A stretch of 64,000 bases of DNA from Lysobacter sp. MMG2 (GTDB taxonomy: Bacteria; Pseudomonadota; Gammaproteobacteria; Xanthomonadales; Xanthomonadaceae), in contig NZ_JAERQY020000004.1 in the NCBI RefSeq assembly GCF_016735495.2, forward strand, positions 186,001-250,000. Reading direction: 5' to 3'. The position numbers were made by a program, and so were the translations under genes. The notes beneath the pieces are model-generated. The model searched no databases, was not told the DNA's origin, and was given only the letters and a program-made list of their open reading frames with translations. Positions 9,830 through 17,257 of this stretch are shown here, one piece after another; positions within the stretch are counted from its first letter, which is position 1, and each line of letters starts with the position of its first letter.

Positions 9830-9919
9830 CTCCCTCCCCTGCTTGCAGGGAAGGGGTGACGCGTGCAGCGCGCAGGCTGCCCTCACCCCAACCCTCCCCC
9901 GCAGGCGGGAGAGGGGCTC
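9830..9919. repeat. Palindromic intergenic repeat (REP/BIME-like)
   Basis: The left half contains ctcccctgcttgcagggaag and the right half a complementary-type cccccgcaggcgggagaggg, so the unit is two palindromes in opposite orientation. Related units with nearly the same core lie at 16336 and 21512, and more distant relatives at 24601, 27090 and 42140. It resembles REP/BIME units mobilised by RAYT-type transposases in this family. Confidence 0.75.
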
Positions 9920-10069
9920 AAGGGAGAGGCTCTCCGGACAGGGGCCAGGCAAGCCGCGCGACGCACCCCGCGCACCGCCACATCCCGCACAGCCCCCCTG
10001 CCCAACGTTGGCTGGCAACCGCGCACCTTCGTCCTTACCATCGGCCGGCACTCCGACCAGGTCCCACCC

Positions 10070-11740
10070 ATGAAATTACCGGCCGTATCGCTGCTCGCGC
10101 TGTCCCTCGCCGTTGCCCTGAATCCCGCCGTCGCCGGTAAACCGGCCGGCCCGGAGATCGACCCCAACCGCCTCTCGCAGGACGTGAAGGTGCTGTCCTC
10201 CGACGAGTTCGAGGGCCGTGGCCCCGCCACCGCCGGCGAGACCAAGACCGCCGACTACGTCGTCGCACAGATGAAGGCCGCGGGCCTGCAGCCCGGCGGT
10301 GACCTCAAGGACGGCAAGCGCGAATGGACCCAGGCCGTGCCGCTGGCGCGCTCGGAGATCCAGGACACGCCGGCGTTGTCGATCAACGTGAAGGGCAAGT
10401 CGCAGGCGCTCACGCAGGGCGAGCAGATCGCCGTGCGCGCCGCGCAGGACGGCTCCAAGAAGGTCGACATCCGCAATGCACCGCTCGTCTTCGCCGGTTA
10501 CGGCGTGAACGCGCCGGAGCGCGGCTGGGACGACTTCAAGGGCGTGGACCTGAAGGGCAAGATCGCCGTCGTCCTGATCAACGATCCGGACTTCGACGGC
10601 GGCGAAGGCGATTTCGGCGGCAAGGCCATGACCTACTACGGCCGCTGGACCTACAAGTACGAAGAGGCCGCGCGCCAGGGCGCACTGGGCCTGCTGATCG
10701 TGCACGAGACCGACCCGGCCTCGTACGGTTGGGCCACGGTCAAGAACTCCAACACCAACACCATGTTCGACGTCGTGCGCGATCAGCCGGCGTCGGTGCA
10801 TCCGATGCTGGAAGGCTGGATCCAGCGCGATTTCGCCGCGGACCTGTTCAAGCAGGCGGGGCTGGACTTCGACGCGCTCAAGGCGAAGGCGAAGACCAAG
10901 GCGTTCAAGCCGGTGGAGCTCAAGGGCGCGACGCTGAGCGCGAAGTACGACGTGAACCGCGAGATCATCACCTCGCACAACATCGTCGGCCGCATCGAAG
11001 GCGCGAAGCGTCCGGATGAAACCGTCGTCTATTCCGCGCACTGGGACCACCTGGGCGTCGGCCAGCCCGATGCCACGGGCGACCGCATCTACAACGGCGC
11101 CGTCGACAACGCCACCGGCACGGCGGCGCTGATCGAGATCGGCCGTGCGTTCGCCAAGGGCCCCAAGCCCGACCGCTCCGTCGTCTTCCTCGCCGTGACG
11201 GCGGAAGAGAAGGGCCTGCTGGGCTCGGAGTACTACGCGTCCAAGCCGCTGTACCCGCTGGGCAAGACGGTGGCGGTGATCAACATGGATGCGCTGGACC
11301 CGCACGGCCCGGCACGCAACTTCACCACCTCCGGCAGCGCCAAGCAGGACCTGCTCAACGAGTTGGTCGACAAGGCCAAGAAGCTGGCGAACCTGGACTA
11401 CGTGACCGATCCGAAGCCGGAAGCCGGCCACTTCTTCCGCTCCGATCACTTCCCCTTCGCCAAGCGCGGCGTGCCGGCGATCTCGTTCGGCTCGGGTAAC
11501 GACCTGGTCGACGGCGGCCTGGAAGCGGGCAAGAAGATGGAAGACGCCTACGTCGCCGACCGTTACCACCAGCCCGCCGACCAATGGGAAGCCGACTGGA
11601 CCTTCCTCGGCATGGCGCGCGATCTGACGCTGCTTTACAGCCTGGGCCGCGACCTCGCCGATTCCGATCGCTGGCCCAACTGGGATGCCTCGTCGGAATT
11701 CCGCGCGGCGCGTGACAAGACGGCGGCGGATCGGAAGTAA
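10070..11740 (+). CDS. M28 family metallopeptidase
   Basis: A 556-residue secreted peptidase with a signal peptide (MKLPAVSLLALSLAVALNPAVAG). A PA-like insertion occupies roughly residues 140-240 (LVFAGYGVNAPERGWDDFKG). The M28 zinc site is complete: SAHWDHLG (His), NGAVDNATG (bridging Asp), TAEEKGLLGSE (catalytic and ligand Glu), INMDALDP (Asp) and FRSDHFPFAKRG (His). It is probably a periplasmic or extracellular aminopeptidase with two zinc ions. A terminator follows at 11771. Confidence 0.95.
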   Translation: MKLPAVSLLALSLAVALNPAVAGKPAGPEIDPNRLSQDVKVLSSDEFEGRGPATAGETKTADYVVAQMKAAGLQPGGDLKDGKREWTQAVPLARSEIQDTPALSINVKGKSQALTQGEQIAVRAAQDGSKKVDIRNAPLVFAGYGVNAPERGWDDFKGVDLKGKIAVVLINDPDFDGGEGDFGGKAMTYYGRWTYKYEEAARQGALGLLIVHETDPASYGWATVKNSNTNTMFDVVRDQPASVHPMLEGWIQRDFAADLFKQAGLDFDALKAKAKTKAFKPVELKGATLSAKYDVNREIITSHNIVGRIEGAKRPDETVVYSAHWDHLGVGQPDATGDRIYNGAVDNATGTAALIEIGRAFAKGPKPDRSVVFLAVTAEEKGLLGSEYYASKPLYPLGKTVAVINMDALDPHGPARNFTTSGSAKQDLLNELVDKAKKLANLDYVTDPKPEAGHFFRSDHFPFAKRGVPAISFGSGNDLVDGGLEAGKKMEDAYVADRYHQPADQWEADWTFLGMARDLTLLYSLGRDLADSDRWPNWDASSEFRAARDKTAADRK

Positions 11741-11770
11741 CGTTTTTTCGCGCCCAACTGCAGGAAATCA

Positions 11771-11806
11771 AGACGGGTGGAACGCAGGTTCCACCCGTTT
11801 TGTTTG
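11771..11806 (+). terminator. Rho-independent terminator after the M28 peptidase gene
   Basis: The arms ACGGGTGGAAC and GTTCCACCCGT enclose a 4-base loop, followed by TTTGTTT. It sits about 30 bases after the M28 stop codon. Confidence 0.9.
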
Positions 11807-11827
11807 GGCGATGCAGCCACCTTCACC

Positions 11828-11932
11828 GCTCGTCCTGAGCGTAGCGAAGCGAAGTCGAAGGGGGAGCGGGTCCGCACGCTTCCCGTCCATCCTTCGACTT
11901 CGGCGCTGTGCGCCTACGCTCAGGACGAACGG
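11828..11932. repeat. Inverted repeat element with 'cgtcctgagcgtagcg' ends
   Basis: The left end cgtcctgagcgtagcg...gaagtcgaagg is repeated inverted at the right end (ccttcgacttcgg...acgctcaggacg), around a 45-base non-palindromic centre. This widespread palindromic element would form a long hairpin in RNA. It lies between convergent genes, where it may also act as a transcription barrier. Confidence 0.75.
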
Positions 11933-11997
11933 TGGCAGGGGGGCGGCAGTCGGCTGCCTCCGACTGCCGAACTCGGACGACGCGTTCCCGCGCACGA

Positions 11998-12324
11998 TCA
12001 ACCCAGCTTGCGCGCCGCAGCGTAGGCCAGCAGGTTGCCCACGCCGGTCACGCCGAGCAGCACGGCGACCACGCCCGGCGTGATCTCGCGCCAGCCGAAG
12101 CTTTCGATCATGCCGAAGCCGATGCCCAGGCACAGCAGCAGGATGCCCCAGCGCAGCGAGGTGTGGCGGCGCTGCTGCGCTTCGGCCTGGACCATCGTGC
12201 GGATCAGTTCCTCCGAGCCGTTGCCTGCGATCAGCTTGGCGCGGGTGCGGGCATCGACCACCACCTTGATCGTGTAGGCGATGCAGATGAACAGGGTGAT
12301 CGGGATGAGGATTTCGAATTGCAT
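11998..12324 (-). CDS. Small inner-membrane protein, DUF6249-like
   Basis: A 108-residue membrane protein. One helix lies near the N-terminus (FEILIPITLFICIAYTIKVVV), followed by a cytoplasmic polar stretch with the pattern LIRTMVQAEAQQRRHTSLRWG and two C-terminal helices. This layout resembles the DUF6249-type proteins often encoded beside ECF sigma factor genes in xanthomonads. It is divergent from the sigma factor gene at 12477, so a shared regulatory region is possible. The family assignment is from memory and not certain. Confidence 0.72.
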   Translation of the reverse strand: MQFEILIPITLFICIAYTIKVVVDARTRAKLIAGNGSEELIRTMVQAEAQQRRHTSLRWGILLLCLGIGFGMIESFGWREITPGVVAVLLGVTGVGNLLAYAAARKLG

Positions 12325-12476
12325 GGCGGGATTCTCGGGCCGTTGCGGTGGGTTCGGGAAGGGAGATACGGCCGGGCCGCGATCGGTTGCAGGCCCCGGT
12401 CATCGGATTCGTGAAGGATCCGTTGCAACCATCCGGGCCCGGAACGTATCCACAAGGTCATGACCGGTGAGAACCC

Positions 12477-13049
12477 GTGACCGAGGACGACCGCAAGCTC
12501 GTCGATGCCGTGCTGGGCAATGTGCCCGGCGCGTTCGAACGCCTCGTGCGCGGCCACCAGGGCCTGTGCTGGCACATCATCCAGCGCATGGTCCGCCAGC
12601 CCGAGGACACCCGCGAGCTGTGCCAGGAGACCTTCCTGCGCGTGCACCAGTGCCTGCACCAGTACCGCGGCGAGAGCGCGCTGAAGTCGTGGATCGGACA
12701 GGTGGCGTATTCGGTGGCCAAGCGGCACCTGGAGAAACGCCGCATCGCCATCGCCGACCCCGTCGGGCCGGACGACGACGGCGTGTCGCTGCTGGACCAG
12801 ATCAGCGACGGCTTCGACCTGGAAACCGCCTGCGCCGACGCCGAGATCGCCGCCGGCCTGCACGAAGAGATCGAAGCGCTGCCCCCGCTGCAACGGACGC
12901 TGCTGACGCTGTATCACCTGGACGAAGTGCCCATCGTCGAGATCGCCCGCATCACCGGGCTCGCCGAGGGTACGATCAAGAGCCATCTGTTCCGGACCCG
13001 GGCGCGCTTACGCGAGCGCCTGCAAGCCCGAATCGGAGTGACCGCATGA
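12477..13049 (+). CDS. RNA polymerase sigma factor, ECF-type
   Basis: A 190-residue sigma-70 family protein with only regions 2 and 4. Region 2 covers about residues 20-85 (ELCQETFLRVHQCLHQYRGE, SALKSWIGQVAYSVAKRHLE). Region 4 ends the protein with the HTH VPIVEIARITGLAEGTIKSH followed by LFRTRARLRERL. It starts with GTG; no in-frame ATG lies near. Its stop overlaps the ATG of the next gene, a membrane protein expected to be its anti-sigma factor. The activating signal is unknown. Confidence 0.9.
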   Translation: MTEDDRKLVDAVLGNVPGAFERLVRGHQGLCWHIIQRMVRQPEDTRELCQETFLRVHQCLHQYRGESALKSWIGQVAYSVAKRHLEKRRIAIADPVGPDDDGVSLLDQISDGFDLETACADAEIAAGLHEEIEALPPLQRTLLTLYHLDEVPIVEIARITGLAEGTIKSHLFRTRARLRERLQARIGVTA

Positions 13050-13567
13050 ACACGCCTGACGACCGCAAACCCACCCCCGACGATCCGCCCGGCGAGCGCA
13101 GCGGATGGCGCAGCCTGGATGTGTTGCGCCTGGAGGCCGAATGGCAGGCGCAGGAGCGCGCATTGGAACAGGAGCGCCGTGGCGTGCCACTGGACCGGGC
13201 CGATTCGCGCCTGGCCGAATACCGCCTGATCGCACGCGCCCTGCGCGCGCCGGCGATGGAGCCAGTGCCCTACGACCTCACCGCGCAGATCGTCCGCCAT
13301 GTCGAAGGCACGCCGGCCGTGGGCGAGCTGCTGGAGCGCTGGCTGCTGCGCGCGCTTACCGCGGCCTTCGTGCTCGCGGCACTGAGCGCGATGGTGGCCT
13401 ATGGCGCGCAATGGACGCCGGCCTTCGCCGACCTGTGGCCGCAGCTGTCGCCCGCTTCGGCGGACTGGGCCGGGTTGTTGATCGGCTGCCTGGCGGTGTC
13501 GCTGGCGTGGCAGGGCGTGGTGCGGTTGATGCGCCAGGAATCGGGCGGGACGCTGGGGCTGGCCTGA
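13046..13567 (+). CDS. Probable anti-sigma factor, membrane protein
   Basis: A 173-residue protein overlapping the sigma factor stop by 4 bases. The N-terminal 95 residues are polar and charged (LRLEAEWQAQERALEQERRG, YRLIARALRAP), then two transmembrane helices follow (about residues 100-120 and 145-163). A cytosolic sigma-binding part tethered to the membrane is the usual anti-sigma layout. There is no zinc-binding HxxxCxxC motif, so it is not a ZAS-type anti-sigma. The role rests on gene order and topology, not on a recognised domain. Confidence 0.7.
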   Translation: MNTPDDRKPTPDDPPGERSGWRSLDVLRLEAEWQAQERALEQERRGVPLDRADSRLAEYRLIARALRAPAMEPVPYDLTAQIVRHVEGTPAVGELLERWLLRALTAAFVLAALSAMVAYGAQWTPAFADLWPQLSPASADWAGLLIGCLAVSLAWQGVVRLMRQESGGTLGLA

Positions 13568-13593
13568 GTCTTGGCGAGCGCCTGTTCGAAGGC

Positions 13594-13768
13594 GTCATTC
13601 CCGCGAAGGCGGGAATCCAACTCCCAGACGTTGCAAACTTTCCGAAGAGCGTGATGGCTCACAAGCCGTCATTCCCGCGAACGCGGGAATCCAATTCCCA
13701 GACGTTGCCAAGCCTTCCGAAGAGCGTGAAGGCGCTGGCAGTTGGATTCCCGCCTTCGCGGGGATGAC
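13594..13768. repeat. Tandem plus inverted copies of a 'gtcattcccgcg' repeat
   Basis: Two direct copies of a 74-base unit start at 13594 and 13668 with gtcattcccgcg(a)ag/acgcgggaatcca, each followed by the same cagacgttgc and ttccgaagagcgtga tracts. A third, inverted copy of the head (ttggattcccgccttcgcgg...gatgac) closes the array at 13741-13768. The head is itself a perfect palindrome. It fills the gap between the sigma/anti-sigma pair and rtcB. Confidence 0.85.
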
Positions 13769-13814
13769 GACTGAGCGGGTCATGACGGCCAAGCTGGAAT
13801 GTCGACCAACGGCG

Positions 13815-13848
13815 AACAAAAAAGGCGGGGGCCGAAGCCCCCGCCGTC
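13815..13848 (-). terminator. Rho-independent terminator of the rtcB transcript
   Basis: On the minus strand the arms GGCGGGGGC and GCCCCCGCC flank a TTCG loop and are followed by seven T residues. It starts immediately after the rtcB stop. Confidence 0.92.
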
Positions 13849-13849
13849 C

Positions 13850-15076
13850 TCATCCCTTGATACACACCACCTGCCGCAGCGTATGCACGATCTCCACCAG
13901 ATCGCGCTGCGCCGCCATCACTGCGTCGATGTCCTTGTACGCGGCCGGCGACTCGTCGATCACGCCCGCGTCCTTGCGGCACTCCACGTGTGCGGTGGCC
14001 TCGCGGTGCTGCTTCAGCGTGATCTGCGCGCGCGCGGCGGTGCGGCTCATCACGCGGCCGGCGCCGTGGCTGCAGCTGTGGAAGCTGTCCGCGTTGCCCT
14101 TGCCGCGCACGATGAAGCTGCGTGCGCCCATGCTGCCCGGAATGATCCCCAGCTCGCCCTCGCGCGCGCTCACCGCGCCCTTGCGCGTGACCAGCACCGA
14201 CTCGCCGAAGTGGTCCTCGCGCTGCACGTAGTTGTGGTGGCAGTTCACCGCGTGCCTGTCGGTCTGGAACTTCGGCAGGCGGTGGCGCATCTCGTGCAGC
14301 ACGCGGCCCATCATCGCCTCGCGGTTGGCGCGGGCGTAGTCCTGCGCCCACGACACCGCCTCCACGTAGTCGTCGAACAGCGCCTCGCCCTCCAGGAAGA
14401 ACGCGAGGTCGCGATCGGGCACGTGGAAGCCCAGCACGCGCTTCTCCAACTGGCGACGCGCCAGCTCGATGAAGTACGTGCCGATGAGGTTGCCCGTGCC
14501 GCGCGAGCCGGAGTGCAGCATCACCCACACCGCGTCGGCCTCGTCCAGGCAGATCTCGATGAAGTGGTTGCCGCCGCCGAGCGTGCCGATCTGCTTGTCG
14601 ACCTTGTCCGGGCGGATCTTCGGGTGCTTCTCGCGGATCTTCGCCAGTCGCGCCATCAGCTCCGACCGCACCAGCGCCGTCTCGACACTGTCGGGAATGC
14701 GACGGTGCTCGCCGCCCGGGCCGTTGCCCACCGGGATGCTGCGCTCGATGGAGTTGCGCAGCAGCGACAGGTCGTCCGGCAGATCGTTCGCGCGCAACGT
14801 CGTGCGCACGGCGGCCATGCCGCAGCCGATGTCGACGCCGACCGCCGCCGGAATGATCGCGCCCTTGGTCGGCACGACCGAACCCACCGTCGCGCCGATG
14901 CCCAGGTGCACGTCCGGCATCACCGCGACCCACGGCCCCACGAAGGGCAGGGCGGTGATGTTGCGCAGCTGCTGCCGCGCCTGGTCCTCCACCGGCACGC
15001 CGTGCACCCAGCCCTTGATCGGCGTGGCGGCGCCCTGCGCGTGGAGAAACTCGAATGAAGTGTGTTGCGTGTTCAT
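13850..15076 (-). CDS. rtcB: RNA-splicing ligase RtcB
   Basis: GTP- and Mn-dependent RNA ligase that joins 2',3'-cyclic phosphate (or 3'-phosphate) and 5'-OH RNA ends. At 408 residues it has the length of E. coli RtcB. Motifs visible in order: PDVHLGIGATVGSVVP, GVDIGCGM (metal Cys), GGGNHFIE, NCHHNYVQRE (metal His), SAREGELGIIPGSMG and SCSHGAGRVMSR, which carries the His that is guanylylated. The start at 15076 gives the usual N-terminus. It lies 54 bases downstream of a slipin gene in the same direction, and both are downstream of two tRNA-like sequences. No rtcA or rtcR gene is visible in this window. Confidence 0.96.
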   Translation of the reverse strand: MNTQHTSFEFLHAQGAATPIKGWVHGVPVEDQARQQLRNITALPFVGPWVAVMPDVHLGIGATVGSVVPTKGAIIPAAVGVDIGCGMAAVRTTLRANDLPDDLSLLRNSIERSIPVGNGPGGEHRRIPDSVETALVRSELMARLAKIREKHPKIRPDKVDKQIGTLGGGNHFIEICLDEADAVWVMLHSGSRGTGNLIGTYFIELARRQLEKRVLGFHVPDRDLAFFLEGEALFDDYVEAVSWAQDYARANREAMMGRVLHEMRHRLPKFQTDRHAVNCHHNYVQREDHFGESVLVTRKGAVSAREGELGIIPGSMGARSFIVRGKGNADSFHSCSHGAGRVMSRTAARAQITLKQHREATAHVECRKDAGVIDESPAAYKDIDAVMAAQRDLVEIVHTLRQVVCIKG

Positions 15077-15130
15077 GGTTCCTTTCCCTGTGAAATCCGC
15101 GCGACCGGTTCCTTCCGGTCGCACGGGAGC

Positions 15131-16258
15131 TTACTGCTTCAGGCTCACCAGCTGCTTCATGACGCCGTCCAGGCCGCCGAACACGGTGAGCTTGTCGATC
15201 TTCTCGGTGACCTTCTCCAGAGCTTCCAGCTCCTTCAGGCGCATGAGCACCGGGCTCTCCTCGATCAGCTTGGCGGTGTTGAGCAGCGAACGCGTGGCGT
15301 TGGCCTCCTCGCGACGGCGGATCACGTTGGCCTGGGCCGACTTCTCCGCCTGCACGACGCCGTTGAGGATTTCCTTCATCTCGCCCGGCAGGATCACGTC
15401 CTTGACGCCCACGCCGAGCACCTCGACACCCAGCTCGTCCACGCGGCCGCGCACGTAGCCGAAGATGTCGGCGTCGAGCGAAGCCTTGTCGCCGAGCAGC
15501 TCGTCCAGCGTCTTGGCGGAGACCGCCTTGCGCAGGCCGAACTGGAGCTCGCGGTACACGTAGTCGGCGTACTTGGCCACGCGCGTGATCGCGGCGACCG
15601 GATCGACGATGCGCACGCTCGCGGCCAGGTTCACGCGCAGGCTGACCTTGTCGCGCGTGAGCAGCTCCTGGCCCGAGACCTCGAGCGACTGCACGCGCAG
15701 GTCGACCGCCTGCACCACGACGTTCTTCCGGAAACTCCAGAAGGCGTACTGGCCCGCGCCAACGACGCGCACCAGCTTGCCGTCGACGAACACCAGGCCC
15801 GCGAACTCGGCCGGCACCGCCAGCACGACGGACACCTTCTCGAGCACGCCGAGCTGGCGCAGTCGCGAAGCGACGTCGGCCGGAACATCCGGCTCGGCCG
15901 CGAGTGCGAGCGTGCGCACCTCCACCGCGATCGGACCCTTCCAGTACAGGCGACGCGTACCCGGCGCGAGGATCTCCTCCAGGCGACCGTTCTTCATCAC
16001 CAGGCCGACCTCTTCCACGCCGATGTCGGCGAGCAGGAAGGTCTCGCCCAGGCGCGGGCCGAGCGCGTCGATCAGCGCGTTCTCGTCGTTGCCGAGGTAT
16101 TCGGCACGCAGCGCGATGTTGTGCGCCTTGACCTCGACGCGATCGAACGGGTCGAACCACTTGTACACGCCCGGCGCGATGACGCCTTCGAATTGACGGT
16201 TGCGATACACCAGGCCGCGCTCGCCGTCGCCGATCACGACCCTCTTGGTCCAGAACAT
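15131..16258 (-). CDS. Slipin family protein (SPFH/band 7)
   Basis: A 375-residue SPFH-domain protein. The N-terminus MFWTKRVVIGDGERGLVYRN is not a typical membrane anchor. The SPFH core spans about residues 170-310 (VDLRVQSLEVSGQELLTRDKVSLRVN, AKYADYVYRELQFGLRKAV, LDADIFGYVRGRVDELGVEV), followed by the conserved ILPGEMKEILN and an Ala/Glu-rich helix ending LKELEALEKV. Slipins scaffold membrane complexes and recur next to rtcB in bacterial RNA-repair loci (known from comparative studies). A good ribosome binding site (aaggaga) precedes the ATG. The pairing suggests a membrane-linked RNA repair unit. Confidence 0.93.
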   Translation of the reverse strand: MFWTKRVVIGDGERGLVYRNRQFEGVIAPGVYKWFDPFDRVEVKAHNIALRAEYLGNDENALIDALGPRLGETFLLADIGVEEVGLVMKNGRLEEILAPGTRRLYWKGPIAVEVRTLALAAEPDVPADVASRLRQLGVLEKVSVVLAVPAEFAGLVFVDGKLVRVVGAGQYAFWSFRKNVVVQAVDLRVQSLEVSGQELLTRDKVSLRVNLAASVRIVDPVAAITRVAKYADYVYRELQFGLRKAVSAKTLDELLGDKASLDADIFGYVRGRVDELGVEVLGVGVKDVILPGEMKEILNGVVQAEKSAQANVIRRREEANATRSLLNTAKLIEESPVLMRLKELEALEKVTEKIDKLTVFGGLDGVMKQLVSLKQ

Positions 16259-16335
16259 CGGAAGTTCTCCTTGGTTTGGCTCTGATGGTCCGATCCGCTT
16301 GGTGCGCGAGGGATCGGTCGTCGCGTTAATCAGAA

Positions 16336-16425
16336 CTCCCTCCCCTGCTTGCAGGGGAGGGTTGGGGAGGGGGAGTGAAGCCGCGTCGCGGCGAGCTCGG
16401 CGCTGATGCGCCTCGACCCCCTCCC
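16336..16425. repeat. Palindromic intergenic repeat (REP/BIME-like), copy 2
   Basis: It shares almost all of its 90 bases with the unit at 21512: the palindrome ctcccctgcttgcaggggag, then gttggggaggg, gaagccgc.tcgcggcgagc and a closing ccccctccc. It lies in the 5' leader of the slipin gene, so a transcript from the tRNA-like genes into slipin would contain this hairpin. Confidence 0.8.
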
Positions 16426-16702
16426 AAAGAAATAAAGTTGGAAACGCCCCCGACACCAGAACCGCGGAGCACATCGCGCTCGATGCACTGGCGACGAAGG
16501 CGACGTCCGTTCGCTGCGACGATGCAACCATCGCGGTGACGAAGCGCCGCCGACGCGCGCATGCCCGAGGGCGGCGGCCCGGCGATCCTGCCGCTGCGGT
16601 GTCCGCTGCGCGCCACGCACGAGGCGAAGCGCGAAGGAACACCGCAAGGGGCGTTTCCGTTGGAGGGACTTTCGTCCCGGTTTTCACGACGTGACAGGTC
16701 GT
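16426..16702. other. Leader region between the tRNA-like genes and slipin
   Basis: No credible ORF. On the minus strand, just after the tRNA-like genes, a GGGAC-GAAA-GTCCC hairpin with a GNRA tetraloop occupies 16664-16677. The rest is GC-rich and unassigned. No intrinsic terminator is seen here on the minus strand, so read-through into slipin-rtcB is possible. Confidence 0.4.
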
Positions 16703-16776
16703 TGTTTGGAGCGGGAATCGAACCCGCGACACTCAGGTTATTGGCCTGATGCTCTACCCGACTGAGCTATCCAGTG
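16703..16776 (-). tRNA. tRNA-like gene 1, degenerate acceptor, AAT at anticodon position
   Basis: On the minus strand a D arm (GCTC/GAGC), an anticodon arm with a 5-bp stem TCAGG/CCTGA and a 7-base loop, a 5-base variable loop and a T arm GCGGG-TTCGATT-CCCGC are all present in tRNA spacing. The loop reads CCAATAA, so position 33 is C instead of the near-universal U and the anticodon would be AAT. Only four acceptor pairs (TGGA/TCCA) form; the outer three positions mismatch. No CCA is encoded. It begins right at the CCA end of tRNA-like gene 2. It is unlikely to be a normal translation tRNA. Confidence 0.7.
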
Positions 16777-16846
16777 GTGGACGAGCCGGAATCGAACCGG
16801 CGACCAACGGCATGTGCCATTGCTCTTACCTCTGAGCTACCGTCCG
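16775..16846 (-). tRNA. tRNA-like gene 2, 4-nt anticodon loop, encoded CCA
   Basis: On the minus strand a 6-bp acceptor stem (GGACGG/TCGTCC with one G-T pair), A73 and an encoded CCA enclose a D arm (GCTC/GAGC), a T arm GCCGG-TTCGATT-CCGGC and a 5-base variable loop. The anticodon arm is abnormal: ATGGC and GCCGT pair around only four bases (ACAT), where seven are needed for decoding; the stem can extend to seven pairs. The RNA could fold as a tRNA and be seen by tRNA-processing enzymes but cannot read a codon in the usual way. It directly precedes tRNA-like gene 1 on the same strand, upstream of slipin-rtcB. Confidence 0.72.
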
Positions 16847-17177
16847 CTCACGACGCACTGCATCGCATCCCCGGCATGCGCCACGACAGAGCCGCGCGCA
16901 CCGGGCAGGCACGGCTTCCGCCGCGAACCTGCGCCGCTGTGGATGTGGTGCGTGATGCGCCGTGCATTGGCGTCGCGATCCGGCGCGAACGCCGGTCGTG
17001 ACGCCAATCCCTTGTGCGAATGCAGCGTGCCGCCGCCCGCGCCGAAGCATCCAGGCGCAGCGCTCGAAGCGCTCGGTGACGTTCCCTCCATCGGAACCAG
17101 CATTGCTCCGGATGCTTCGGGATTGCGCGATGCACTCGCGTTGTTCGTATGCGTTTCCTTTGCGAACGCCGGAAACA
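16847..17177. other. Region upstream of the tRNA-like genes, with a large hairpin
   Basis: No ORF here looks like a protein. The main feature is an imperfect long hairpin at 16966-17008: outer arms ATTGGCGTC/GACGCCAAT and inner arms CCGGCG/CGCCGG around TTCG. It might be part of a structured RNA, a promoter-proximal element or a repeat. The promoter for the tRNA-like genes should lie here, but no convincing -35/-10 pair was found. Confidence 0.4.
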
Positions 17178-17217
17178 AAACGCCCCCGGGTGGTGAACCC
17201 GAGGGCGTTCGCGTTGC
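17178..17217 (-). terminator. Rho-independent terminator after the 37-residue ORF
   Basis: On the minus strand the arms ACGCCCTCGGG and CCCGGGGGCGT flank a 7-base loop and are followed by TTTGTTT. It lies about 45 bases after the small ORF stop, supporting that ORF as a short separate transcript. Confidence 0.8.
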
Positions 17218-17257
17218 CTCGGGAAGTCGGGGTGACCGACCTCCCGCGTGCAGGAGG

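Noticed and set aside
13594-13768. Considered a CRISPR array
   Set aside because: Only two direct units, repeats and intervals are both conserved, and no cas gene is near; it is a palindromic repeat duplication.
13659-16160. 833-residue open frame antisense-phase across rtcB and slipin
   Set aside because: Low-complexity Arg/Gly/Ala composition with no motif; RtcB and slipin motifs are in another frame of the same strand.
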